Of a DNA stretch of 30,844 nt, positions 23,309-30,844 are shown in pieces. Location: NCBI GenBank assembly GCA_964561455.1, contig CAZLPS010000044.1, positions 1 through 30,844 on the forward strand, read 5' to 3'. The notes below the pieces were generated by a model. The model searched no databases and was not told the origin of the DNA. It saw nothing but the letters and a program-made list of their open reading frames with translations. Both the position numbers and the translations under genes were made by a program. Numbering within the stretch: the stretch's first letter is position 1; each line of letters starts with the position of its first letter. The DNA comes from JABDGR01 sp964561455 (GTDB lineage Bacteria > Verrucomicrobiota > Verrucomicrobiia > Opitutales > JABDGR01).

Positions 23309-26239
23309 ATGGGGTATAAAGGATCAAAATCCGTGCGCCCCACCCCCCGACTCACCCCCGGTCGAATTGTTGCCGCCGCAAGCTCGCTTGTGGCCGCTAC
23401 TTTGCTGCTGGCCCACCTCCCCGCCCATTCCGCGACGATCAGCGCGCCAGCCGCGACGCCGGCCCCGAAGCCTGCGCCGGCAGCTCCCGCTGCGGCCGTT
23501 GGGGGAGCCGGCGCCGGCCTGTCCTACGACAAAGACATCCAGCCGCTGTTGCAGAAGTATTGCTACGAATGCCACGGCGACGGGAACCACAAAGGTGACA
23601 TCGCGCTGGATTCCTACAAATCCCTCGCGGATATCAAAAAAGATCCCGCGACCTGGGATGACGTGCTCAAACTCGTGCATACACGCGAGATGCCGTCGAG
23701 CGAAGCCAAGCTGCTGCCGACGGAGCCGGAGCGCGACCGCATCGTCACCTTCGTGGAATCCACCCTGCACAATTTTGACCCCGCGCATCCCGACCCGGGC
23801 CGCGTTACCATCCACCGCCTCAACCGCACCGAGTATAATAACACCATCCGGGATCTCACGGGCGTGGACTTTCAGCCCGCGGACGATTTTCCCGCGGACA
23901 ACTCGGGCTATGGATTTGACAACATCGGCGACGTGCTTTCCGTCCCACCCGTGCTGATGGAGAAATATCTCACGGCGGCCAAAAAAGTGCTGGACCGCGC
24001 AATTCCGGCGGCGGAGCCGATTCCGTCAATCGTCCGCCACTTTCCGGCCAATTTCATGGAAATGGGATTCAATGCGGACGGGGACCGCGGCGACGGCTGG
24101 ATGCCCTTGAGCGCGCTGGAGGAAGACTGCCTCGGGACCAGCATTGATTGCAGCGGCGGGGATTATATCCTGCGGGTCCAAGCCTACAACGGCGGGCGCG
24201 GCAAATCCATCGTCCTCACCTGCATGCTGGACAATTCGCTGATCACGACGTGGGACGTGGATGCCCCGCAGGCGGCGCCGGGAGTTTATGAAGCCCGCAT
24301 CGGGGTGCCGGCCGGCAAACACCGCTTTGTGGTCTTGAATCACCGCATTCGGGGGGACGATAACGAGTTGCACGTGGAGAACGGTCGTATTGGAACCAAG
24401 CAAGCCGGTAATATCTGGGTCAAATGGGTGGAAGTTGAAGGCCCGTTGCCGAACCTGGTGACACGCCAGACGGCGGACAAACTAGCCGTAACAGGCACGG
24501 GCAAGTTTGACGCCGACGGCGAACGCATCCTGCAAAAGAACGGCACCGTGGCGATGAAGATCAATGTGCCCAAGGAAGGGGAATATATTTTGCGCGCGCA
24601 AGCCCATGCCGCCCAAGCCGGAGACGACTATGCGAAAATGCAATTCTTCGTGGATGGCAAACCGGTGCAGACCTTCGATGTGGTGGCTTCGTCCAAACTG
24701 ATCCCCCTCAAGGGCCAGCAAGTGTTCTCCATCGTGCACTTTGATGCCGAACCCCGGGTTTACGAAATGAAAGTGAAGCTCACGCCCGGCGAAAAGACGT
24801 TCACCGCCGCTTTTATCAACGAATTTGCCGACCCGGAAAATGAGAACCCGAATTTGCGTGTCCGCCAACTGACTATCAGCCACCTCGAGGTCTCCGCGCT
24901 CGATGAAAAGGCGGCGCTGCCGGAAATGCCCGCGACGATGAAGCGGCTGTTCGCCGTGACGCCGACGCCAGCCAATGCGGCAAAGGTGGCCCGCGACATC
25001 ATCACCCAGTTTAGCACCCGCGCCTGGCGCCGGCCCCCGGCGGAAGGTGACGTGAAAGATTTGCTCGGCCTGTTCAACATGGCGCAGAAGGACGGCCTGT
25101 CCTTCAACGAAAGCCTCAAGCTGCCGCTGTCCGCCGTGCTGGTTTCGCCGTATTTCCTGTTCCGGGGCGAAGTCCAGCCGGAGCCGGACAATGCGGCGTC
25201 CATCCACCCGATAGACGAGTTTGCGCTGGCGTCACGCCTCTCATATTTCCTGTGGAGTTCCATGCCCGATGATGAGCTGCTGAAACTGGCGGGGAACGGT
25301 GAACTGCGCAAGAACCTCGACGCCCAGGTCAAGCGCATGCTGACCGACCCGAAGGCGGAGGCGCTGGTGGAGAACTTTGCCGGCCAGTGGCTGGAGATTC
25401 GGAATTTGAAGTTTGTGCAACCGGACCATGATTTATTCCCGGGGTACGACGAGCAACTCGGCGCGGCGATGATGAAGGAGACGGTGATGTTCTTCGGTTC
25501 CATCATGCACGACGACCGCAGCGTGATGGATTTCATTGATGGCCAGTACACATTTGTGAACGACCGCCTCGCGCAGTTTTACGGCATCCCGAACGTGGAC
25601 GGCGACGAATTCCGCAAAGTGTCTCTCGTGGGCACGCCCCGGCGCGGGATACTCACGCAGGCGAGCATCCTGACGGTGACTTCAAACCCCACGCGCACCT
25701 CGCCGGTAAAGCGCGGCAAATGGGTGCTGGAAGAATTACTCGGCTCTCCCCCGCCGCCGCCGCCGCCCAATGTGCCCGATTTGAAAAACGACGGCCAGCC
25801 CGTCGGCGCCTCGCTGCGGCAGCAAATGGAGGAACACCGCGCGAACCCCGTCTGTGCCTCGTGCCACGCGCGCATGGACCCGATTGGCTTCAGCCTGGAA
25901 AACTTTGACGGCATCGGTGCCTACCGCGAAAAAGACGGTGACTTTCCGGTGGATGCCTCGGGCAAGCTCGTCACGGGCGAGAATTTCAAGGGTCCAGGCG
26001 AACTGGCCGTTATCCTGGCGACGACCAAGAAGGAGGAATTCATCCACACTCTTTCGGAAAAGATGCTGACCTACGCCCTGGGCCGCGGGATGGAATACTA
26101 CGACCGCGTCGCGACCGACCAAATCGTGCAGGAAGTGGAAAAGAACCAGGACAAGTTCTCCAGCCTCATTCTGGCGGTGGTCAAAAGCGCGCCGTTCCAA
26201 ATGCGCCGCGGGGACAATACCCTGGCGGAGGCGAAATAA
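23309..26239 (+). CDS. DUF1592-type multidomain cytochrome c protein
   Basis: Exported protein of 976 residues with the planctomycete-type cytochrome architecture. A signal segment (GRIVAAASSLVAATLLLAHL) comes first. The heme site CYECH at 85-89 lies in a PSD-like domain. A DUF1587 segment (TIHRLNRTEYNNTIRDLTGV) is followed by a long beta-rich region, about 250-520, resembling a carbohydrate-binding module. DUF1595 (about 560-610), DUF1592 (EFALASRLSYFLWSSMPDDE), DUF1588 with a second heme site CASCH at 849-853, and C-terminal DUF1585 complete it. The enzyme activity is not known to me; a periplasmic redox or polysaccharide-related role is usually inferred. ATG 23309 has AAAGG 3 bases upstream. 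The next gene, DUF1552, is its regular partner and starts 84 bases later. Confidence 0.92.
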   Translation: MGYKGSKSVRPTPRLTPGRIVAAASSLVAATLLLAHLPAHSATISAPAATPAPKPAPAAPAAAVGGAGAGLSYDKDIQPLLQKYCYECHGDGNHKGDIALDSYKSLADIKKDPATWDDVLKLVHTREMPSSEAKLLPTEPERDRIVTFVESTLHNFDPAHPDPGRVTIHRLNRTEYNNTIRDLTGVDFQPADDFPADNSGYGFDNIGDVLSVPPVLMEKYLTAAKKVLDRAIPAAEPIPSIVRHFPANFMEMGFNADGDRGDGWMPLSALEEDCLGTSIDCSGGDYILRVQAYNGGRGKSIVLTCMLDNSLITTWDVDAPQAAPGVYEARIGVPAGKHRFVVLNHRIRGDDNELHVENGRIGTKQAGNIWVKWVEVEGPLPNLVTRQTADKLAVTGTGKFDADGERILQKNGTVAMKINVPKEGEYILRAQAHAAQAGDDYAKMQFFVDGKPVQTFDVVASSKLIPLKGQQVFSIVHFDAEPRVYEMKVKLTPGEKTFTAAFINEFADPENENPNLRVRQLTISHLEVSALDEKAALPEMPATMKRLFAVTPTPANAAKVARDIITQFSTRAWRRPPAEGDVKDLLGLFNMAQKDGLSFNESLKLPLSAVLVSPYFLFRGEVQPEPDNAASIHPIDEFALASRLSYFLWSSMPDDELLKLAGNGELRKNLDAQVKRMLTDPKAEALVENFAGQWLEIRNLKFVQPDHDLFPGYDEQLGAAMMKETVMFFGSIMHDDRSVMDFIDGQYTFVNDRLAQFYGIPNVDGDEFRKVSLVGTPRRGILTQASILTVTSNPTRTSPVKRGKWVLEELLGSPPPPPPPNVPDLKNDGQPVGASLRQQMEEHRANPVCASCHARMDPIGFSLENFDGIGAYREKDGDFPVDASGKLVTGENFKGPGELAVILATTKKEEFIHTLSEKMLTYALGRGMEYYDRVATDQIVQEVEKNQDKFSSLILAVVKSAPFQMRRGDNTLAEAK

Positions 26240-26323
26240 CGCAGCCAAATTCCCGCTTGCACCGACTCCCCATCCGCCCTATTTTTAACCGGTAAAAGCG
26301 GTTCATCCCCAAAGCCCTCCCCC

Positions 26324-27685
26324 ATGAGCAAGAATTGGCAAATTCCCCGTCGGACCTTTTTACGCGGCCTTGGCACAGCCATGGCGCTGCCGATGTTGGA
26401 GTCCATGGCGCCCTCAACCAGGCTTCTGGGCGCGACCGCCAGCCTGGTGGCGAAGACGGCACCCAAGCGGATGGCTTTTATTTACGTTCCGAACGGCATT
26501 AACATGTCCAAATGGACGCCGGATGCCGATGGTACTGATTACACGCTCTCGCCGACGCTGGAGCCGCTGGCGGCGCACCAAAAGGATCTCACGGTACTGA
26601 GCGGTTTGGCGCAAAAGAATGCGTTTGGGCTCGGGGATGGTGGCGGCGACCATGCCCGTGCCTCGGCCACCTACCTCACGGGGGTCCACCCGAAGAAATC
26701 GGCGTCGGACATCCATGCGGGTATTTCGGTGGATCAGATGGTCGCGAATTCGATCGGCGATCAGACGCGGTTCCGGTCGTTGGAACTGACGTGTGACCGC
26801 GGACAGGAAGCCGGCGCATGCGATTCCGGTTACAGCTGCGCGTACCAGTTTAATATTTCCTGGCGCTCGCCCACCCTGCCGATGAATCCGGAAATCGAGC
26901 CCAAGGCGGCGTTTGACCGGCTCTTTGGCGGCGGCACGGTGGCGGAATCCAAGGAGGCTCAGGCCCGGCGGGAACGGTACGACACCAGCATTCTCGATTT
27001 CGTCTCCGACCATGCGAAGAAGCTGGAATCCCAACTCGGCGCCACGGACCGGCGCAAGCTCGACGAGTATTTTACGGCCATTCGCGAAGTTGAAGTCCAG
27101 ATACAAAAGAATGGCCAGACGCCCCCGACGATCCCGGAGGGCGCCGCTCCTGATTTGGGCGCCAGCTACACGTTTGAGCGGCACATGCGCCTGATGTTTG
27201 ACATCATGACCCTTGCATTCCAGACGGACAGCACGCGCGTGGCGACCTTCCTCGTGGCGCATGATGGCGGAAACCGACCGTATCCTTTCGCGGGTGTCGC
27301 GCAGGGCCATCACCACATCTCGCACCACCGCAACGCCCCGGCGGCGCTGGCCAACCTCGCCATTATTGACAAATGGCACGTGACGCAATTCGCCTATTTT
27401 CTGGAGAAGCTGAAGTCGGTCAAGGAAGGCGACGGCAATCTGCTCGACAACTCGATGATTGTTTACGGCGCGGGCATCAGTGACGGCAATGAACACTCGC
27501 ACGACAATCTCCCGACGATTCTGGCGGGTAAGGGCGGCGGCACCATCACCCCGGGGCGCCACCTCTGGGTGGATCCCACCGATTATAAGCCCATGGCCAA
27601 TCTGCATGTCTCCCTGCTTAACCGCATGGGCGTGAAGGCGAGCCAATTTGGCGACAGCACGGGTGCGCTGGAAGCGATTGCTTAG
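26324..27685 (+). CDS. DUF1552-family Tat-exported protein
   Basis: Protein of 453 residues. RRTFLRGLGTAMALPML at residues 9-25 is a twin-arginine signal, so the protein is probably exported folded, perhaps with a cofactor. The body matches DUF1552: PKRMAFIYVPNGINMSKWTP, GGDHARASATYLTGV, GISVDQMVA, LELTCDRGQEAGACDSGYSC and a C-terminal region with HDGGNRPYPFAGVAQGHHH and GAGISDGNEHSHDNLP. Conserved His and Asp residues there suggest metal binding, as in the alkaline-phosphatase-like fold of the related DUF1501 family, but this is inference. It is found next to DUF1592 genes in PVC bacteria, as here, and presumably works with that cytochrome. Start ATG 26324; no Shine-Dalgarno motif is clear. 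Confidence 0.92.
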   Translation: MSKNWQIPRRTFLRGLGTAMALPMLESMAPSTRLLGATASLVAKTAPKRMAFIYVPNGINMSKWTPDADGTDYTLSPTLEPLAAHQKDLTVLSGLAQKNAFGLGDGGGDHARASATYLTGVHPKKSASDIHAGISVDQMVANSIGDQTRFRSLELTCDRGQEAGACDSGYSCAYQFNISWRSPTLPMNPEIEPKAAFDRLFGGGTVAESKEAQARRERYDTSILDFVSDHAKKLESQLGATDRRKLDEYFTAIREVEVQIQKNGQTPPTIPEGAAPDLGASYTFERHMRLMFDIMTLAFQTDSTRVATFLVAHDGGNRPYPFAGVAQGHHHISHHRNAPAALANLAIIDKWHVTQFAYFLEKLKSVKEGDGNLLDNSMIVYGAGISDGNEHSHDNLPTILAGKGGGTITPGRHLWVDPTDYKPMANLHVSLLNRMGVKASQFGDSTGALEAIA

Positions 27686-27730
27686 AGTGCTGGAACGGTC
27701 ATCGGGACGGGCCGAACTTCATTTGCCACA

Positions 27731-29875
27731 ATGATGATCGCCTTTCATCGCCGGGAGTTCCTGATCCTCGCCGTGGCGGCAATCATCGCTTGCCAACCGT
27801 TGCCCGCCGCAGAAGCGCCAGCGGCTGGGCCCGCAGCCAGCCCGGTGGCGAACGCAACGACGGTTCCACTCGGCCAACAGTGGTCGGTAGTGAGCACTGG
27901 CCAAGCCAGCACCCTATCGCAGGTAATTTGGACCGGCCAGCAATTCGTGGCCGTGGGCGGAAACACCGTCCTGACCTCCCCCGATGGATTGTCGTGGAAA
28001 GAATTTTCAGTCGGCCCGACGTTACACCTCAATGGCGTCGCCACCAATGGGACCATGTTTACGGTGGTCGGTGACAATAGCGCCATTTTTACCACGCATG
28101 ATTTCACGACTTGGACATCCCAGGTGTTACGATTGACTGCCGGCAATGCAGCGAACGTAAAGCTCAACTGCGTCTTCTGGACGGGGTCGGCGTTTGTCGC
28201 CCTTGGCGACAGCGGAAATGTGGCCACGATGGACGGCCCTGCCAGCTGGGTGGTGCAAAGCAATAATGCCGGCTTGATATTTTACCACGCAGCCACCAAC
28301 GGCGCGGTCTTTACCGCGGCCACCGGTCAGGGAATTGTTTTGTCACCGGATGGCCGCACGTGGGATGTGGCGAACTTGAAATCCCCGGGCCGGGCGATTG
28401 ACGTTGCGTCCGATGGACACCAGTTTGTCGGCGTGTCGGACTATAACGATACCGTTTTGACTTCTCCCGATGGGCTGGCCTGGACCATTCGAAAATCATC
28501 GGTTTCGGCTCCTTTGCGCGCCATTACCTGGACGGGAACTGAGTATGTTGCCGTTGGGTCAGGCAGCACCATTTTGACTTCGCCGGATGGGGTGACGTGG
28601 ACGAAAAACTCCGCCGATACGCCAAGTGCCCTCAACGGGGTCGCCGGTAACGGCCGGCGGAGTGTGGCCGTTGGCGACGGTGGGGCGATCTTTGCCTCCG
28701 GCATTGCGCCGCAAACCCAATATAAGTCCGCGTCGCTGGCCGTGCTTTCGCCAGCCGTCAGCCCGGGACCCGCAGTGACCGGCGATCCGCTGGCCCAATG
28801 GGTCGTGACGAGTTCCGGGGCGACGCCCCGTTACTGGGCGGTTGCCTGGGTGGGAAATGGGTTTGTGGCGGCAGGTGACAACAATACCTTGCTCACGTCT
28901 CCTGACGGCATGACCTGGTCCACCCATGTGGTCCCCACCACCAGCGACTTTTACGGAGTTAGAGGCAATGGCACGGTGGCCGTTGCCGTGGGCGGGAACG
29001 GAGCGATTGCGACTTCTACCGATCTGGTGAATTGGGTGACGCGTAATTCCGGTGTCCATAACCGGCTGTTTGATGTCGTCTGGACGGGCAGCCAATTTGT
29101 GGCCATGGGTGATGCCGCCACCGTGGTCACCTCGCCTGATGGTGCGACTTGGAGCAGACTGCCGGCCTCGGGGGGATTTTCGGTCCATCATGGACTTTGG
29201 GACGGCCACCAGTTTGTCATGAGTGAAGGAAAGAACATTGTTAACTCCCCCGATGGAGTGCATTGGCGCGCGAGTTTGGCGCTGACTGGGCCGCAGAAGA
29301 CGTTCGACGTGGCCACGAATGGAAATATCTATGTCGCGGTCGGACTGGCGGCCGGCCGGGTATATTCGTCGCCTGATGGCCTGACCTGGACCATTCGCCC
29401 AACCGGCGCCGAAGTTGGCTTGAGTGGGATTGTTTGGACGGGAGACCAGTTCATTGCGGTGGGAGAGGGAATGGTCCTCAATTCGCCCGATGGGATTAAC
29501 TGGCACTCGCGGGCCAACGACGCCAAGGTAACGGTTTTGCGGGCCGTGGCACACCACAGCGGGACGACGGTCATGGTCAATGATGGAGGATACATATTGA
29601 CCAACACCCACCTCTCCCCCGCCGCCACCCCCGAAATCACCCTTGCGCCGGGTCCCCCGGATTCGACTCCCAAAATCAGTCTCACGACGGCTGAAACCGG
29701 GGCCAAGATCTATTTCACCGAGGACGGTTCCGTGCCCACGGTAACTTCATCGCTGTATACCGTGCCATTTTCGCCCACCCATTCCGGACTTGTCAAAGCT
29801 CGCGCCTTTAAAGACGGACTGGCACCCAGCGAGGCCGCGGTGGCCCGGTTTACGATTGATGGGGTGACGCCATAG
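27731..29875 (+). CDS. Exported double seven-bladed beta-propeller with chitobiase-type C-terminal domain
   Basis: Protein of 714 residues. The signal segment is RREFLILAVAAIIACQPLPAA; it has a partial RR motif, and a lipobox is not clear. Two propellers follow, each of seven repeats of about 40 residues with the pattern W/N-x-G-x-x-F-V-A-V-G, then T-S-P-D-G-x-x-W. The first spans about 50-325 and the second about 355-630, joined by a Ser/Pro linker. The blades resemble sialidase/Ycf48-type Asp-box repeats, not PQQ or WD40. The last about 80 residues (KISLTTAETGAKIYFTEDGS, VPTVTSSLY, VKARAFKDGL) match a chitobiase/beta-hexosaminidase C-terminal-like domain. No catalytic Asp/Glu set is visible, so a binding role is as likely as an enzymatic one. 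ATG 27731 or 27734. Confidence 0.8.
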   Translation: MMIAFHRREFLILAVAAIIACQPLPAAEAPAAGPAASPVANATTVPLGQQWSVVSTGQASTLSQVIWTGQQFVAVGGNTVLTSPDGLSWKEFSVGPTLHLNGVATNGTMFTVVGDNSAIFTTHDFTTWTSQVLRLTAGNAANVKLNCVFWTGSAFVALGDSGNVATMDGPASWVVQSNNAGLIFYHAATNGAVFTAATGQGIVLSPDGRTWDVANLKSPGRAIDVASDGHQFVGVSDYNDTVLTSPDGLAWTIRKSSVSAPLRAITWTGTEYVAVGSGSTILTSPDGVTWTKNSADTPSALNGVAGNGRRSVAVGDGGAIFASGIAPQTQYKSASLAVLSPAVSPGPAVTGDPLAQWVVTSSGATPRYWAVAWVGNGFVAAGDNNTLLTSPDGMTWSTHVVPTTSDFYGVRGNGTVAVAVGGNGAIATSTDLVNWVTRNSGVHNRLFDVVWTGSQFVAMGDAATVVTSPDGATWSRLPASGGFSVHHGLWDGHQFVMSEGKNIVNSPDGVHWRASLALTGPQKTFDVATNGNIYVAVGLAAGRVYSSPDGLTWTIRPTGAEVGLSGIVWTGDQFIAVGEGMVLNSPDGINWHSRANDAKVTVLRAVAHHSGTTVMVNDGGYILTNTHLSPAATPEITLAPGPPDSTPKISLTTAETGAKIYFTEDGSVPTVTSSLYTVPFSPTHSGLVKARAFKDGLAPSEAAVARFTIDGVTP

Positions 29876-29945
29876 GAGCAGAAAATGTCGCAATTTCATT
29901 TCGGCAGGTCTTGACCGGCAATCATTTCGGGGCCTATCGTGGTTG

Positions 29946-30770
29946 ATGCACCCCAAACTCCCCGCGTACGTTGCTTTTTGTTTCACCCTTGGATTTCTCG
30001 CCTCTTGCGCCACCGGGCCGGCCACGACCGCCGGCAAGTCGGCGGCGGCTGATGAAAAGGGGAAATGGATTCAGATTTTCAACGGCAAGGATTTGGACGG
30101 GTGGACGCCGAAATTCAAGGGATCGGTCATGGGGGTGAATTACAAAAACACGTTTCACGTTGAGAATGGAATTCTGAAAGTGGACTACAGCCAATATGAC
30201 CATTTCAATGGCGAATTCGGCCACCTGTTTTGGAAGGAAAAGCTGTCGCACTATCGCATCCGGGCGGAATATCGCTTTGTCGGGGAACAATGCCCGGGCG
30301 GGCCAACGTGGGGGTGGCGCAACAACGGCATCATGATTTTCAGCGAGCCGCCGGAGACGATGGAATTGAACCAGGATTTTCCGGCGTCCATCGAGGTGCA
30401 GATTCTGGGCGGCGGGAATCCCCACGGTGACCAGAACAATGGATCTTTCTGCGTTCCGCATACGCGCGCGGTTTACAACGGCCAGTTGACGACTCAACAT
30501 CGCACTTCGGCCAAGGAAAAGATCTATCCGGGCGACCAGTGGGTGACGATCGAGGCGGAGGTGCACGGCGGCAAACTGATAAATCACATTCTCGACGGCG
30601 AGGTGGTCATCAGCTACAGCCAGCCGCAATTGGACCCGCGCGACGCGCATGCGAAGCTGCTCCTGGCCCAAGGCTTCCCCCAGATGCTCGACAGCGGCTA
30701 CATTTGCATCCAGGCCGAAAGCCACCCCACCGAATTCCGCAAGATTGAAATTATGAAGCTGGACGAGTAA
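29946..30770 (+). CDS. DUF1080 (3-keto-disaccharide hydrolase-type) lipoprotein
   Basis: Protein of 274 residues. MHPKLPAYVAFCFTLGFLAS precedes Cys21, a lipobox (LASC) for signal peptidase II, so it is probably anchored to a membrane. The mature domain is a concanavalin-like jelly roll of the DUF1080 family. Markers are WIQIFNGKDLDGWTPKFKG, the FRVGEQ-like YRFVGEQCPGGPTWGWRNNG, ASIEVQILGGGNP and YPGDQWVTIEAEVHGG, closing with FRKIEIMKL. Members of this family are implicated in cleavage of 3-keto-glycosides and are abundant in PVC bacteria; the exact substrate here is unknown. ATG 29946 is used; the base triplet before it is a TTG. It ends the plus-strand run of exported proteins and lies 70 bases after the propeller gene. 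Confidence 0.9.
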   Translation: MHPKLPAYVAFCFTLGFLASCATGPATTAGKSAAADEKGKWIQIFNGKDLDGWTPKFKGSVMGVNYKNTFHVENGILKVDYSQYDHFNGEFGHLFWKEKLSHYRIRAEYRFVGEQCPGGPTWGWRNNGIMIFSEPPETMELNQDFPASIEVQILGGGNPHGDQNNGSFCVPHTRAVYNGQLTTQHRTSAKEKIYPGDQWVTIEAEVHGGKLINHILDGEVVISYSQPQLDPRDAHAKLLLAQGFPQMLDSGYICIQAESHPTEFRKIEIMKLDE

Positions 30771-30790
30771 TTTTCGGCGACCAGGGGCCG

Positions 30791-30824
30791 GTCAGGTAAC
30801 ATGCAAGAGCAGCGTTGACGCGGC
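30791..30824 (+). repeat. Second copy of the RAYT-linked REP-like repeat
   Basis: 34 bases identical at 33 positions to 13490-13523, same orientation, differing only at the seventh base (T for A). The inverted right arm found at 13525-13541 is not present within the last 20 bases of the window. It begins 20 bases after the DUF1080 stop, a typical intergenic site for such repeats. The sequence past the window end is needed to see whether a RAYT gene or second arm follows. Confidence 0.75.
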
Positions 30825-30844
30825 ACTCCCGCCGTGATGACGCT

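Noticed and set aside
25751..25770. CCGCCG simple repeat
   Set aside because: It encodes a proline run inside the DUF1588 segment of the cytochrome gene and needs no other explanation.
26414..27646. 410-codon open frame on the minus strand
   Set aside because: Antisense to the DUF1552 gene, which has unmistakable family motifs; the product is Arg/Val-rich without recognisable domains.
1..30844. tRNA, rRNA, CRISPR arrays, prophage genes
   Set aside because: None seen by eye on either strand; repeats present are palindromes or two-copy dispersed sequences, not regularly spaced arrays.

Overview
The window looks like chromosomal DNA of a member of the PVC group, most likely a verrucomicrobion. 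No ribosomal RNA or other phylogenetic marker is present, so this rests on gene content: a DUF1592-type multidomain cytochrome c next to a Tat-exported DUF1552 protein, a DUF1080 lipoprotein, prepilin-like proteins with very long passenger regions, a 32-residue alpha-helical repeat protein, and REP-associated tyrosine transposase (RAYT) remnants. Most of the window is GC-rich. Shine-Dalgarno motifs are scarce, and only a few starts have a clear one. No tRNA, rRNA or CRISPR array was seen.

Layout. (1) 1-2,500: an AT-richer accessory stretch with a proteasome-like Ntn hydrolase (-), a divergent IS1-type transposase (+) and a membrane zinc-ribbon protein (+). (2) 2,574-8,030 (-): a four-gene set made of PilV-like and PilW-like prepilins, a giant PilX/GspK-like protein and a secreted protein of unknown function. 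(3) 8,255-9,985 (+): an ABCG-type half transporter, divergent from the pilin genes. (4) 10,131-13,831: a patchwork of a RAYT C-terminal remnant, an AT-richer two-gene unit (metzincin-like protease and membrane-anchored protein), a RAYT N-terminal remnant with REP-like palindromes, and a decapitated VapC toxin gene. (5) 13,886-15,874 (-): a helical-repeat protein. (6) 16,114-21,707: mostly housekeeping or stress genes, namely beta-carbonic anhydrase, a conserved membrane protein (-), two small proteins of uncertain role, an alpha/beta hydrolase with a phosphoribosyltransferase, and a fatty acid desaturase. (7) 21,728-23,127 (-): a MarC-family membrane protein and a Pro/Ala-rich protein of unknown function. 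(8) 23,309-30,770 (+): four consecutive exported proteins (DUF1592 cytochrome, DUF1552 Tat protein, double beta-propeller, DUF1080 lipoprotein), plausibly a cell-envelope module handling carbohydrate or another polymer. The window ends in a second copy of the RAYT-linked repeat.

The most distinctive points are: the Ntn hydrolase, whose GTG start directly precedes a threonine with exact Thr1/Asp17/Lys33 spacing; the RAYT/REP-like system, with repeat copies 17 kb apart and gene remnants on both sides of an AT-richer island; a similar leader upstream of two unrelated genes (carbonic anhydrase and phosphoribosyltransferase); and the 14-blade propeller protein.
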